Assembly (NCBI RefSeq): GCF_900465345.1
Contig: NZ_UEGO01000033.1
Span: 1-64,000 of the forward strand
DNA: 64,000 bases
DNA from: Asaia bogorensis
GTDB taxonomy: Bacteria; Pseudomonadota; Alphaproteobacteria; Acetobacterales; Acetobacteraceae
Reading direction: 5' to 3'
Positions 37,190 to 46,582 of this stretch are shown here, in pieces (positions within the stretch are counted from its first letter, which is position 1; every line of letters starts with the position of its first letter). Position numbers and translations under genes: made by a program. The notes under the pieces are model-generated. The model made no database searches and was not told the DNA's origin. It worked only from the letters and a program-made list of their open reading frames with translations.

Positions 37190-37361
37190 GGCCCCTCCCG
37201 ATGCCGTTTCCTGCGCCGTACCGTTCCTTCTCTGCACCCGGATACAGGCCATAAGGCTTGCGTTTGGGGACACTTCACAGTTTCTATTTGCAACCCCGTC
37301 GAGGTGAGGCTTCCGCGCCACGCTCCCGCATCACAGAATTTCGTTGCTCCAGAAGGTGTTC

Positions 37362-40300
37362 ATGCGTCTCTCCTCCCTTCTCGCCAGTACCGCTATTGCC
37401 AGCCTGACCCTGCTTGGCCTTGCCTCGCCTCCGGCTCAGGCTGCGCCCGGCTATCTGCGTGATCCCGCGCTGTCAGGCACGACCCTTGTTTTCGATGACG
37501 AGCAATCGGTGTGGAGCGCCCCTTTGCAGGGCGGCAACGCAACGCGCCTGACCGCACCAATCGGCACGGATCCGCATCCCATTCTCTCACCGGATGGCAA
37601 GCAGGTCGCCTTTCTGGCCAATTATGACGGCCCGCAGGAAATCTATGCCATGCCGGTCGAAGGGGGGACGGCCAGGCGCGTCACCTTCGAGAACCAGAAT
37701 GTCATGCCCATTGGCTGGGACAGAAAGGCGGGTATTCTTTACAGTTCTGCTCCCGCGACGGGCCCGGGACTGAGCCGCGTGGTAAGCGCGATCCTTCCCG
37801 TAAGCGGCACGAAGCGCACCTACCCTCTGGCCGATGCCAATGACGCTGCCCTGAGCGCTGACGGACAATGGCTTTATTTTGTCCGTTTCGGCACGGCCGT
37901 CTCCCATGATCACCTCAGGCTGTATCGCGGCGGGGCTGTGGCGCAACTTTGGCGCTATCGCCTCAAGGGCGGCGGTGAAGCCGAACGTCTGGGGCCGCAA
38001 AACGTCAATCTGCGCCGCCCGATGCTCTGGAAAGACCGGCTGATCGTCATCAGCGACCAGAGCGGCCGCGACAATCTCTGGAGCTATGCGCTGGATGGCA
38101 CGGATGGCCATCCGCTCACGCAACATGATGATTTCGGCATCAGACAGGCCAGCCTGAGCGGCCACGATGTGGTTTATCAGCGCGGAGCCGATCTCTATCA
38201 CTTCGACCTCGATACCGGCGCCGAGACGCTCATTCCCGTTGATGTTATCAGTGACAATGCGGCGCGGCGGCCTCAGTGGCTTGATAATCCTTTCCCCTAT
38301 CTGACCGATATCGATCTCGCGCCCAACGGCAAGCAGGTCGCCCTGACCCTGCGTGGTCACGTGGCGCTCGCCAGCGCGGGGCCGCAAAGACGCATCACGC
38401 TGGCAACCGCAGCGAGCACACGGTTGCGTCATGCCAGCCTCTCCCCTGACAGCAAGACGCTTTATGCATTCAGTGACAAGGGCGGGGAATCCGAGCTCTG
38501 GGCATTTCCGGCCACGGGAGGAGCAGAAGGCACGGCCCTGACCCATGCCAGCAAGAGCGAGCCTACCGGGCTCTGGGTGTCGCCCGATGGCACCCATATC
38601 GCTCATACCGATCTTGCCGGGCATCTGTATGTTCTGGACGTTGCGACACGCACCGACAAACTCATCGACGATGCTCGTCTCGACGGGCAGAGCGATTATG
38701 AGTCGGTGGTCTGGTCCCATGATGGCCGGGCGCTGGCCTTTACACGGGCGCGGGGGGATAATGTCCGGCGCCAGATCGCACTTTATCCTCTCGAAACAGG
38801 GGTCACGCTCTGGGCCACGACGCCGGACTACGATTCCTATGCGCCGCGCTTCAGCCCGGATGGTCACTTCCTGTGGTTCCTGTCCGACAGGCTTTTCAAG
38901 CTGAGCAATGGCAGCCCCTGGGGGGATCGCAACCCCGCACCCGTGTTCGGGCCTCGTACGGGAATTTTCGCGCTGGCCCTGCACAAGAGCGCGCGTTTCC
39001 CCTTTGCACCGCACAATGAACTCGAACCGGCAGCCCCGACCAAGCCCCCCGAGAAGCCAGCCGCGCCGTCGAACGCCAAGACCCCGGTTTTCGACCCCGA
39101 CGGTCTGGCCGCACGCCTGTATCAACTGCCCGTCCCGGCGGCGGATTACAGCCAGATCGAGATCGCACCTGACTATCTCTACCTGCTGGCAAGAAAGCCG
39201 GACGACCTGACAGCCAAGAACGACGGAATGACGCTGTATTCCGTCAAGGTGACCCGTGACGAGATCAAGCCCAAGGTCTTTGCAGCAGATCTCAGGGATT
39301 TCAGCCTGACACCGGACGGCAAGACACTCATGCTGGTCTCCGGCAAGGAAAAGCAGCGACCCAAGATCCAGCTTGTCCCGGCAGGCGCGACGCTGGGTGA
39401 TGCTGGAGGGCCGGAGTCACAGGTCAGTCTCGACGGCCTGCGACTGCGCATCGACCCCGGTGCGGAATGGCAGGACATGTTCACCGATGCGTGGCGTCTG
39501 CATCGTGACCATTTTTATGACCCTGCACTGCATGGCGTGGACTGGAACAGTATTCGCGAACGCTACCGGCCGCTTCTGGCCCGCATAGGTGACCGCTCGG
39601 ATCTGGACGATCTGCTCGGCCAGATGATGGGTGAACTCAATGCGCTTCACTCGCAGCTTCGCCCTGCCGAAACCACAACCCGCGACAATGAAACCCTGAT
39701 TGCCGGCCTTGGTGCCCATCTGACACGCCAGCCGGGCGGCTTTCTGATTGATCGCATCTACACGGGCAACCCGGATCTTCCGCAGGATCGCGCGCCGCTG
39801 GCGGCACCGGATGTCGATGCGCAGCCGGGTGATCTGATTGTCTCCCTCAACGGTCAAAGCCTGGCCGACCTGCCGGATCTGTCTTCGTTGCTCGCCAATC
39901 AGGCGGGCAAGCAGGTGCTTCTGACGCTCAAACGCAAGGACAGGCAGTTCCAGACCATCGTCACGCCTGTGTCCGCCAAGCAGGAGATGAGTCTGCGTCT
40001 GCGTGCCTGGGAAAGCGAGCGCGCCACGCGTGTCGAAAAGGACAGCCACGGGCGGATAGGCTACCTGCACCTGCGCGCCATGGGCCCGGATGATATTGCA
40101 GCGTTCACGCGCGATTTCTATGCCCAGACCGATAAGGACGGGCTGATTATCGATGTTCGTCGCAATCTGGGTGGCAATATCGATTCCTGGGTGCTTTCGC
40201 AGCTGTTACGCAAGGTCTGGATGTTCTGGTCCGACCACGGCAAGGCATCGCAAGGCAACATGCAACAGGCCTTCAGGGGGCATATCGTTGTTCTGTGCGA

Positions 40301-40667
40301 TGAATTCACCTACTCGGATGGCGAGACCTTCTCGCAAGGCGTGAAGGCGCTCGGCATCGGGCCGTTGATTGGCATGCGCACAGCCGGAGCGGGCGTATGG
40401 CTTTCAGACTCCGACCGTCTGGCCGATAACGGCCTGCCCCGGACTGCACAGCATCCCTATTTCGACATGAAGGGCCATTGGCTTGTCGAGAACCACGGCG
40501 TGGAGCCCGACATTGCCGTCGAGAACATGCCGGTCGCGACCTTCAACGGTCAGGACCAGCAACTCGACAAGGCGTTGGAAACCCTGAACGGGCTGCTGCA
40601 AAAGCAGCCCATTACCCCAATGGCGGCTGAGGGCTTCTCGGGCGCCGCGGAAGCTTTGCCGCACTGA
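37362..40667 (+). CDS. Secreted tricorn-type S41 protease
   Basis: An 1101-residue protein with a signal peptide (ending near PAQA). Residues about 30-350 form a TolB-like beta-propeller (LSPDGKQVAFLANYDGPQEIY), then a second propeller to about 690, a helical C1 region, a PDZ domain (about 790-870, QPGDLIVSLNGQSLADL) and an S41 protease core. By alignment with archaeal tricorn, catalytic candidates are H763 (LNALHSQL), S985-D986 (TYSDGETFSQG) and E1048 (GVEPDI). Archaeal tricorn degrades peptides released by the proteasome; a periplasmic copy would trim peptides or misfolded exported proteins. AGAAGG lies just before ATG 37362; an upstream TTG at 37344 is less likely. Confidence 0.9.
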   Translation: MRLSSLLASTAIASLTLLGLASPPAQAAPGYLRDPALSGTTLVFDDEQSVWSAPLQGGNATRLTAPIGTDPHPILSPDGKQVAFLANYDGPQEIYAMPVEGGTARRVTFENQNVMPIGWDRKAGILYSSAPATGPGLSRVVSAILPVSGTKRTYPLADANDAALSADGQWLYFVRFGTAVSHDHLRLYRGGAVAQLWRYRLKGGGEAERLGPQNVNLRRPMLWKDRLIVISDQSGRDNLWSYALDGTDGHPLTQHDDFGIRQASLSGHDVVYQRGADLYHFDLDTGAETLIPVDVISDNAARRPQWLDNPFPYLTDIDLAPNGKQVALTLRGHVALASAGPQRRITLATAASTRLRHASLSPDSKTLYAFSDKGGESELWAFPATGGAEGTALTHASKSEPTGLWVSPDGTHIAHTDLAGHLYVLDVATRTDKLIDDARLDGQSDYESVVWSHDGRALAFTRARGDNVRRQIALYPLETGVTLWATTPDYDSYAPRFSPDGHFLWFLSDRLFKLSNGSPWGDRNPAPVFGPRTGIFALALHKSARFPFAPHNELEPAAPTKPPEKPAAPSNAKTPVFDPDGLAARLYQLPVPAADYSQIEIAPDYLYLLARKPDDLTAKNDGMTLYSVKVTRDEIKPKVFAADLRDFSLTPDGKTLMLVSGKEKQRPKIQLVPAGATLGDAGGPESQVSLDGLRLRIDPGAEWQDMFTDAWRLHRDHFYDPALHGVDWNSIRERYRPLLARIGDRSDLDDLLGQMMGELNALHSQLRPAETTTRDNETLIAGLGAHLTRQPGGFLIDRIYTGNPDLPQDRAPLAAPDVDAQPGDLIVSLNGQSLADLPDLSSLLANQAGKQVLLTLKRKDRQFQTIVTPVSAKQEMSLRLRAWESERATRVEKDSHGRIGYLHLRAMGPDDIAAFTRDFYAQTDKDGLIIDVRRNLGGNIDSWVLSQLLRKVWMFWSDHGKASQGNMQQAFRGHIVVLCDEFTYSDGETFSQGVKALGIGPLIGMRTAGAGVWLSDSDRLADNGLPRTAQHPYFDMKGHWLVENHGVEPDIAVENMPVATFNGQDQQLDKALETLNGLLQKQPITPMAAEGFSGAAEALPH

Positions 40668-41018
40668 CTGCGATCCTGTCTCCCACCTTCGAGCGGGGGA
40701 CAGGATACTGGCCTGCCGACGCCGGTCATGCAGACAGCCTGATCCCGGCGGTCGGGCGATATGTTTTCGCAGAGCGATATCGCCCCCGGTGCTAGAGGAG
40801 ACCGGACAAGCCGGATCGAAGGAATGGGCGCATTTGACCGACACCCGGTCTGTACCCTTGGCAAGTACCCTGCGATTCGAGAGATTTGCTGGCGCAACAA
40901 TCTGGCCACTCAGCCGAACGGACCCGTCACCGTTGGTCCCTGCCCAGGATGGAACGACATCCCTTCCCGCGCTTCGGTCATCCGACGCGCTGGGCGTTAA
41001 GCCCCAACGGCGTTACCG
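40668..41018. other. 351-bp convergent gap with two strong hairpins, no gene recognised
   Basis: The gap lies between the convergent tricorn and NIPSNAP genes. It holds a stem of ATCCTGTC/GACAGGAT plus CCC/GGG at 40673-40706, and a stem GGGCGATAT/ATATCGCCC at 40754-40785. An open frame at 40789-41022 (77 codons) shows no recognisable features. A small RNA is possible because of the structure, but no known RNA family could be matched by eye. Confidence 0.5.
40673..40706 (+). terminator. Hairpin after the tricorn gene, probable terminator
   Basis: ATCCTGTC (40673-40680) pairs with GACAGGAT (40699-40706), and the inner CCC can extend onto the GGG run, giving a stem of about 11 bp directly after the stop codon of the protease. 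No T-run follows. Confidence 0.5.
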
Positions 41019-41588
41019 CTAACGGCTCGGCGAGAAAGCCACTGGCGTCAGGATGCTGCTTTGCATGGTGCCGAGCAGGGGCAGGATATTTTTTGGCGGC
41101 CATGCACCACTTTCCACCGCCAGCTTCCGCTTGGCAGCACGGTCAGCGAGATCGGCATAGGGCCAGATGTGAAGGAGGCGTGATGCGCCCTGGGAGGCGG
41201 TCATGACGGCATAGGCGGGGGAGATTTCGGCCCGCGCGGGGGTCGAGGCCTCCATCAGACCGACGACCTGCGCCTCGCACCCGTCCAGGATATCATAGAG
41301 ACGCCATTCATAGGCACCGCCATGCGTGCCGGGCTGCGGGGACGTTCCAGCGTGGAGCGTCCATTCCTGCTGCACAATGCCCTGCACGCCGTGATCAGAG
41401 CCGGGCCACACGATGTCGTCCGGCAGCTTCTCGAACATGACGACAACCTGATTCAGGATGCCCAGTTCGGTTGTCCAGCATCCAAGGAAACCGGCACGCC
41501 CCACAAGTGGCGCCTCAAGCGCGGCGACAACCTGAGGAACGCTGCCCGAGCGGCAGGTGAGAACAAAGGTTTCAACACATACCGACAT
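41019..41588 (-). CDS. NIPSNAP-family protein
   Basis: A 189-residue protein with two ferredoxin-like halves of the NIPSNAP/dimeric alpha-beta barrel type: VCVETFVLTCRSGSVPQVVAAL and YEWRLYDILDGCEAQVVGLMEA, followed by HIWPYADLADRAAKRKLAVESGAWPP, which is typical of the family. No biochemical role is established for bacterial members. It starts 21 bp after accC and is probably in the aroQ-accB-accC transcript. Confidence 0.7.
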   Translation of the reverse strand: MSVCVETFVLTCRSGSVPQVVAALEAPLVGRAGFLGCWTTELGILNQVVVMFEKLPDDIVWPGSDHGVQGIVQQEWTLHAGTSPQPGTHGGAYEWRLYDILDGCEAQVVGLMEASTPARAEISPAYAVMTASQGASRLLHIWPYADLADRAAKRKLAVESGAWPPKNILPLLGTMQSSILTPVAFSPSR

Positions 41589-41609
41589 CGGGGCTTTTCC
41601 TTGCGCTTC

Positions 41610-42956
41610 TTACTTCTTGAGTGAGTCGACGAATTTTTCCAGCCAGTGAATCGTGTAGTCACCCTTCTGGAACTGCGGGTCCGCCAGAATCTTGCGATGC
41701 AGCGGAATGACCGTTTTTACGCCATCGACCACACATTCATCCAGCGCACGCATCATGCGGGCAATGGCTTCCGCACGGGTCGGCGCATGGACAATGAGCT
41801 TGGCAATCATGCTGTCGTAGTAAGGGGGCACGCGATAACCCGCATAGATGGCGCTATCGATGCGCACACCCAGCCCGCCTGGTGCATGGAACACCTTGAT
41901 CGTGCCCGGGTTAGGCATGAACGTCTCGGGGTCTTCAGCATTGATGCGGCACTCGATGGCATGACCGCTGAACGTGATGTCCGACTGCTCGTAACCGAGG
42001 GCTTCGCCAGCCGCGACACGGATCTGCTCACGTACCAGATCGACATCGCAGACCATCTCGGTCACCGGATGCTCGACCTGCAGACGCGTATTCATCTCGA
42101 TGAAGCAGAACTGGCCGTCCTGATACAGGAATTCGAGCGTACCGGCATTGCGATAGCCCATCTTCTTCAACGCTGACGTTGCGGTGGCGCCAATCGCGTC
42201 ACGCTCTTCGGCGGTCAGAACGGGTGAGCCAGCCTCTTCCAGGAGCTTCTGGTGGCGACGCTGCAGCGAGCAGTCACGCTCGCCGAAATGCACGACATTG
42301 CCATGCGTGTCGGCCATGATCTGCAGCTCGATATGACGCGGCTTGTCGAGATATTTCTCGAGATAGACCTCGTCATTACCAAACGCTGCGCGTGCCTCGG
42401 TACGAGCAACCGACCAGGCTTCCTCGATCTCATCCTCGGTCTGAGCGACCTTCATGCCGCGACCACCGCCACCGGCGGCGGCCTTGATCAGCACAGGATA
42501 GCCGACCTTTGCGGCAACTTCCCGCGCTGCTGCCAGATCGCGCAAGGCACCATCAGAGCCAGGCACAAGCGGCACACCAAGCTCACGCATAGTGGTCTTG
42601 GCCATGATCTTGTCACCCATCGTACGGATATGATGGGCGGTCGGGCCGATGAACACGAAGCCATGCTCCTCGACCGTCTCGGCAAAATCGGCATTCTCGG
42701 ACAGGAAGCCATACCCCGGATGAATGGCTTCTGCCCCGGTGATGGTCGCTGCGGAGAGGATGGCCGCTACGTTCAGATAGGATTCGCGCGACGAAGGCGG
42801 GCCGATGCAGACCGCCTCATCCGCCAGTCGGACATGCATGGCATCGGCATCGGCCGTGGAATGCACGGCAACCGTTGCAATGCCCAGTTCACGGCAGGCG
42901 CGCAGGATGCGAAGCGCGATTTCGCCGCGATTGGCGATCAGGATCTTGGAAAACAT
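41610..42956 (-). CDS. accC: Acetyl-CoA carboxylase, biotin carboxylase subunit
   Basis: A 448-residue ATP-grasp enzyme carboxylating the biotin on AccB, the first step in malonyl-CoA and fatty-acid synthesis. Visible are the N-terminal [22 protein letters not shown], the glycine-rich ATP loop [44 protein letters not shown], and the catalytic [16 protein letters not shown]. Length and motifs are standard. It lies 26 bp after accB. Confidence 0.97.
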   Translation of the reverse strand: MFSKILIANRGEIALRILRACRELGIATVAVHSTADADAMHVRLADEAVCIGPPSSRESYLNVAAILSAATITGAEAIHPGYGFLSENADFAETVEEHGFVFIGPTAHHIRTMGDKIMAKTTMRELGVPLVPGSDGALRDLAAAREVAAKVGYPVLIKAAAGGGGRGMKVAQTEDEIEEAWSVARTEARAAFGNDEVYLEKYLDKPRHIELQIMADTHGNVVHFGERDCSLQRRHQKLLEEAGSPVLTAEERDAIGATATSALKKMGYRNAGTLEFLYQDGQFCFIEMNTRLQVEHPVTEMVCDVDLVREQIRVAAGEALGYEQSDITFSGHAIECRINAEDPETFMPNPGTIKVFHAPGGLGVRIDSAIYAGYRVPPYYDSMIAKLIVHAPTRAEAIARMMRALDECVVDGVKTVIPLHRKILADPQFQKGDYTIHWLEKFVDSLKK

Positions 42957-42982
42957 CAGGCCCCAGACTCAGTCAGTAATGC

Positions 42983-43438
42983 TTATTCTATGATGGCGAG
43001 CGCTTCGCCGAATTCAACCGGGTCACCGCTGGAAACCAGGATACGCTTCAATGTGCCGCCACGCGGCGCCTTGATCTGATTGAAGGTCTTCATGGCCTCG
43101 ATCAGCATCAGGGTCTGACCGGCTGTCACGGCCTGACCTTCCTGCACGAAGGGCGGTGCCGATGGATCGGGCGCCAGATAGGCAATACCGACCATCGGGC
43201 TGTTGACGGCACCGGGGTGGCTTGCGGCATCGACCGGCGCAGCAGCCGGAGCAGGCGCTGCAACCGGTGCTGCGGCAACAGGGGCCGCGCCCATAGCGTG
43301 CACAACCTGACCACCGGCATTGCGGGCCACACGAATGCGGCTGTCCTTTTCCGCGACCTCGATCTCGGTCAGTCCGGTTTCGGTCAGAATATCAGCCAAT
43401 GCCCGGATGGCATCCGCGTCCACGAGCATACGGCTCAT
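42983..43438 (-). CDS. accB: Acetyl-CoA carboxylase, biotin carboxyl carrier protein
   Basis: A 151-residue carrier: an N-terminal helical part (ADILTETGLTEIEVAEKDSRIRVAR), an Ala/Pro-rich linker at about 55-80 and a C-terminal biotinyl domain. The biotinylated lysine is in EAMKTFNQIKAP, where TFN replaces the commoner LMN after the lysine. ATG 43438 overlaps the aroQ stop as ATGA. Confidence 0.96.
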   Translation of the reverse strand: MSRMLVDADAIRALADILTETGLTEIEVAEKDSRIRVARNAGGQVVHAMGAAPVAAAPVAAPAPAAAPVDAASHPGAVNSPMVGIAYLAPDPSAPPFVQEGQAVTAGQTLMLIEAMKTFNQIKAPRGGTLKRILVSSGDPVEFGEALAIIE

Positions 43439-43890
43439 CGTTCGTCCTCGTCTTCAATCATGTCATAGAGTGCACGCAATGCCATGGCATAGCCACGCAC
43501 ACCAAACCCGCAGATTACGCCAATTGCGGCCTGGGAGGTATAGGTGTGGTGACGAAAGGCATCGCGGCGATGGATATTGGAGATATGAACCTCCACCGTC
43601 GGCAGACCGGTGGCCAGCAGCGCATCGAGCAGAGCGATGGAGGTATGGCCATAGGCCGCTGGATTGATCACGATGCCACGCGCCCTTCCCCGGCATTCCT
43701 GGATCCAGGAAACCAGTTCACCCTCGATATTCGTCTGACGAAAATCGATGGCGACGTCGAGTTGCTCGGCTGCCTGGATACAAACCTGTTCAAGGTCGTC
43801 CAGCGTCGCATGACCGTAGATTTCCGGCTGGCGCATACCAAGCATGTTGAGGTTGGGGCCGTTGAGCACGGCAATCATCGGGCGAATCAT
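43435..43890 (-). CDS. aroQ: Type II 3-dehydroquinate dehydratase
   Basis: A 151-residue enzyme of the shikimate pathway. It shows VLNGPNLNMLGMRQPEIYG with the catalytic Tyr loop, FRQTNIEGELVSWIQE, INPAAYGHTSIALLDAL, EVHISNIHRRDAFRHHTYTS with the catalytic His, and GFGVRGYAMAL. The start is set at 43890 (MIRPMIAVLNG); 43878 is the other likely start, and the longer frame to 43992 adds a basic stretch not expected in the family. Its stop overlaps accB. Linkage of aroQ with accBC is common in alphaproteobacteria. Confidence 0.94.
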   Translation of the reverse strand: MIRPMIAVLNGPNLNMLGMRQPEIYGHATLDDLEQVCIQAAEQLDVAIDFRQTNIEGELVSWIQECRGRARGIVINPAAYGHTSIALLDALLATGLPTVEVHISNIHRRDAFRHHTYTSQAAIGVICGFGVRGYAMALRALYDMIEDEDER

Positions 43891-44215
43891 GAAAGGAGCC
43901 CGTAGCACTTTCGCATGGGGCATAAAAGCCTTAGCGTACCGCCGAGCCGGTTTACGCCTCATTCCTGCCCTGTTTATAGGCTCACTTGCCACAAAGGAGA
44001 CAGACAGGCACCTGTTTCACGGTGATGATGCGGTACAGGAGCCCTGCCCCGCCTCAGGATTTCGTGATCGAGCCGGTCTGTGATACACACGTCGTTCGCC
44101 GCCTCGGCTTGTCGGGGCAATCGTTCGTTCGGAGTAACTGGGCAAAAGGCTGTACGCTGTCGTGACATCAATCAAAAGCAGAAAACTCGCTTTCAGTTCC
44201 ACGGAACGCTGCAAG
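43891..44215. other. Divergent promoter region between aroQ and the RlpA gene
   Basis: This 325-bp stretch separates aroQ-accBC from the RlpA-family gene. Frames from both genes can be extended into it but the extensions lack family residues. It must carry promoters for both directions. I saw no clear operator, riboswitch or RNA gene. Confidence 0.4.
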
Positions 44216-44860
44216 ATGCGTCTCCGCGCCCGAATCGGCGGTATCGCTCTGCTTTGCACAGTGCTCGCACCGAAACATGCAGCCCATGCCGCCGCAAATG
44301 CACAGCCCGAACAACTTATCCAAGGCACCCCGGATCACGCGCCCTGGGCTTCCTCGGTACGCCTGGCCCTCGCCAAGCGCGCCCATCGTATTGCCTTAGC
44401 GAGCCATAATGTTCTGGCCTGGTCGGAACACGGGGTTGCAAGCTGGTATGGTCGACGTCTGGCCGGCCACCGCACCAGCAGCGGTGAGCGCCTTGACAGT
44501 CATGCCCTGACCGCAGCCCATCCGACCCTGCCCATGGGGTCAAAGGTTCTTGTACAGAATGAGGATACAGGGCGATCAGTCATCGTCACGGTCAATGATC
44601 GGGGCCCTTTCAATAGCCGCATCATCGACCTCTCTCATGCAGCGGCCGCAGAAATTGGCATGCTGGGCAGTGGCACGGCACATGTGAAGATTGCACCGAT
44701 CCCTGCCGGATCTCCAATCAAGGAAGATGAACCTATCGAAGTCGCCGAAGCCGAAGCTGACGACACCAATGCACAGGCACTGGACGCCGTAACGCCTGTC
44801 ATGACGCATCATGAAGCCAAGGCAGCCACACCGCACCACGTTCGGCACCACCACAAATAA
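44216..44860 (+). CDS. RlpA-family septal lytic transglycosylase-like protein
   Basis: A 214-residue exported protein with a signal peptide (MRLRARIGGIALLCTVLAP, cleavage near AAHA). The double-psi beta-barrel runs at about 75-165: GVASWYGRRLAGHRTSSGERLD, ALTAAHPTLPMGSKVLV, and VTVNDRGPFNSRIIDLSHAAA with the catalytic-type Asp. RlpA proteins cleave denuded peptidoglycan at the septum. No lipobox and no SPOR domain; instead it ends in an acidic then His-rich tail (HHVRHHHK), unusual for the family. ATG 44216 is chosen for the signal peptide; an upstream GTG at 44162 would bury it. Confidence 0.85.
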   Translation: MRLRARIGGIALLCTVLAPKHAAHAAANAQPEQLIQGTPDHAPWASSVRLALAKRAHRIALASHNVLAWSEHGVASWYGRRLAGHRTSSGERLDSHALTAAHPTLPMGSKVLVQNEDTGRSVIVTVNDRGPFNSRIIDLSHAAAAEIGMLGSGTAHVKIAPIPAGSPIKEDEPIEVAEAEADDTNAQALDAVTPVMTHHEAKAATPHHVRHHHK

Positions 44861-44934
44861 GTCCGTATCACCCCCGGGAAAAACTGGCCGGTCTCTGCCG
44901 GCTCTACACCGCAGGGCGACAGATCGAAACAGCG

Positions 44935-44965
44935 AAGGCGTCAGGAATCCCTGACGCCTTTTTTC
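44935..44965. terminator. Intrinsic terminator between RlpA and BrkB-family genes
   Basis: AAGGCGTCAGG and CCTGACGCCTT form a perfect 11-bp stem with a 4-nt loop (44935-44960), followed by a T-run on the plus strand and preceded by AA on the other side. It should stop transcription of the RlpA gene and may work in both directions between these convergent genes. Confidence 0.9.
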
Positions 44966-44991
44966 GTACCGCCAGAACCAGAGCCTTGCAC

Positions 44992-46179
44992 TCAGGCTTC
45001 GGTTTGCGCCGTTGCAGGTTCCGTTTCTTCCTGTACACGGGTGATGCCAGGGACTTTGGGGTTGAAACCTTTCATCCGGTCCTCAAGCCCTGCGTTGAGC
45101 TCCGCCCCGAACAACACGACATAGGTGCCCACGAAGAACCACATCATGATGGCAGCCACCGCACCAAGGGGGCCATAGGTCGAGCCATAACTCGCAAAAT
45201 GACTGACATAATAAGAGAAGGCCAGAGACGTCAGTACCCACAGGAAAGTGGCGATCAGCGAGCCAGGAACAATCCAGCGCCAGTCAGGCTTGTCGCGGCA
45301 GGGCCCATACCGGAACAGCAGCGATACGGCGATGAAGACAAACAGGAGCATCAGGGCCGGTGCGCCAAAATGCACGATATAACGCGTGCTGTAGCTCATC
45401 AGATAATCAGTGAGATACAGGATTTCCGGCGGGAGGTTGCGCAAACCAAACCGGTTGAGCAGATCGGGCAGGTAATCAATCAGCGCCGGGAAAGCCACCA
45501 TGAGTGCGAGCGTCATGCACGCGCCGACAACGGCGCCAAACGTCACGCCCAGGGCCAGAAACTGAAACCTGAAAAAACCGCGTGTCTCCAGAACATCATA
45601 GGCAAGATTGAGCGCCGACAGCACAGATTTGGTGCTGGCTGATGCGGACCATAACGCTATGGCCGTGGAAAATATCAGACCGACAGTCAGTGACGAATGG
45701 GGCTGGGCGATAAGTGTGTGAATCTGCGAAGCAATCAGGTCAAACGCGGTCGGCGGAAGCAGATTGCGCAACACATTCAATTGCGGCTCGACCGTCTGCA
45801 GATCAAAGATCAGCCCATAGACCGAAATCAGGGACGAGATCGCCGGAAACAGGGAGAGCGTGGCGTAGAAGGCGCAACCTGCGGCCGAGAGACTGGTCTG
45901 GCTGGAACCCAGATTGCTGAATGTCTGGCGCATGACCAGCTTCCATCCACCCAGCGGCATATGGATAGGGCTACGCGCACCCGTGCCAGGTGCTTCGCGG
46001 CCAAGCGCCTCATCCGAAACGTCATCCTGCGCAGCCGAGGCATTCTCTGCGGGCCCGGCCGAGACTGCAATGTGCGTTGCAGTCGTATCAAGCTCGGTCG
46101 GACGTGCTTCCCCAAGGGCACCGCCCGATTCTGCAGCAGCTCGCGACAACTGAGTTTTCTGGGTCGGTGACTCGTCCAC
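44992..46179 (-). CDS. YihY/BrkB-family inner-membrane protein
   Basis: A 395-residue protein. The first 80 residues are polar; then six hydrophobic helices carry YihY/BrkB landmarks: AAGCAFYATLSLFPAISSLISVYGL, SASTKSVLSALNLAYDVLETRGFFRF, and LGAVAAIMMWFFVGTYVVLFGAELNA. Function is not settled; members were once annotated as ribonuclease BN. The start GTG 46179 has GAAGGAAG about 6 bases upstream. It is divergent from the decarboxylase gene. Confidence 0.87.
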   Translation of the reverse strand: MDESPTQKTQLSRAAAESGGALGEARPTELDTTATHIAVSAGPAENASAAQDDVSDEALGREAPGTGARSPIHMPLGGWKLVMRQTFSNLGSSQTSLSAAGCAFYATLSLFPAISSLISVYGLIFDLQTVEPQLNVLRNLLPPTAFDLIASQIHTLIAQPHSSLTVGLIFSTAIALWSASASTKSVLSALNLAYDVLETRGFFRFQFLALGVTFGAVVGACMTLALMVAFPALIDYLPDLLNRFGLRNLPPEILYLTDYLMSYSTRYIVHFGAPALMLLFVFIAVSLLFRYGPCRDKPDWRWIVPGSLIATFLWVLTSLAFSYYVSHFASYGSTYGPLGAVAAIMMWFFVGTYVVLFGAELNAGLEDRMKGFNPKVPGITRVQEETEPATAQTEA

Positions 46180-46582
46180 TAATACTTCCTTCTATCAATG
46201 CGGCCCCGTTCCGCCTGATGAACACAGCATATGTCACCCGACGCACGGCACAGATTTACTGTCGGAATGACGCCCCGGCACGAGAAACGTTGCAGGCCCA
46301 CCGACGTTGAAACGCGACAACTGCGGCCCCCATGTGAAAAATACAAGTCCGGCCCATTTTTTAGTTGCAACAGGGGGGCTTTGGTCCCATATGCGCCGCA
46401 CGCAGCAACGCACGTGCCACTGGCCCTCTGTAGGTTACGCAACGACGTCAAGCGTTCTGGCAATCGGGCTGATCCTGCTCACTTTCATGAGCACTCAGCC
46501 TCGTCCTGATCGCCGGTCCGTTCGACCGTTTCGCAACAATTCCGCCCGTGCAGTTCCGGGCGGATTTCGGGAGGAGTGACTC
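46180..46582. other. 403-bp leader region before the ornithine-type decarboxylase
   Basis: The region holds the promoter of the BrkB-family gene and a long 5' region of the decarboxylase. A 62-codon frame (46391-46579) starts at ATG, has a hydrophobic centre (SVLAIGLILLTFM) and an Arg-rich end, and stops 3 bases before the decarboxylase ATG; no ribosome site precedes it. Its end overlaps the hairpin at 46541-46564. A leader peptide or riboregulator for polyamine control is possible but unproven. Confidence 0.4.
46541..46564 (+). promoter_or_regulatory. Hairpin directly before the decarboxylase ribosome-binding site
   Basis: TCCGCCCG (46541-46548) pairs perfectly with CGGGCGGA (46557-46564), followed by TTT and then the strong ribosome site GGGAGGAG (46569-46576). 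The layout suits translational or attenuation control of the decarboxylase. The structure is seen; regulation is inferred. Confidence 0.55.

Noticed and set aside
37587-39125. A 512-codon frame opposite the tricorn gene
   Set aside because: The plus-strand gene has a signal peptide, propeller repeats, PDZ and S41 motifs; the antisense product has none.
40789-41022. A 77-codon frame in the gap after the tricorn gene
   Set aside because: No ribosome site or recognisable motif; it runs into the end of the convergent NIPSNAP gene.
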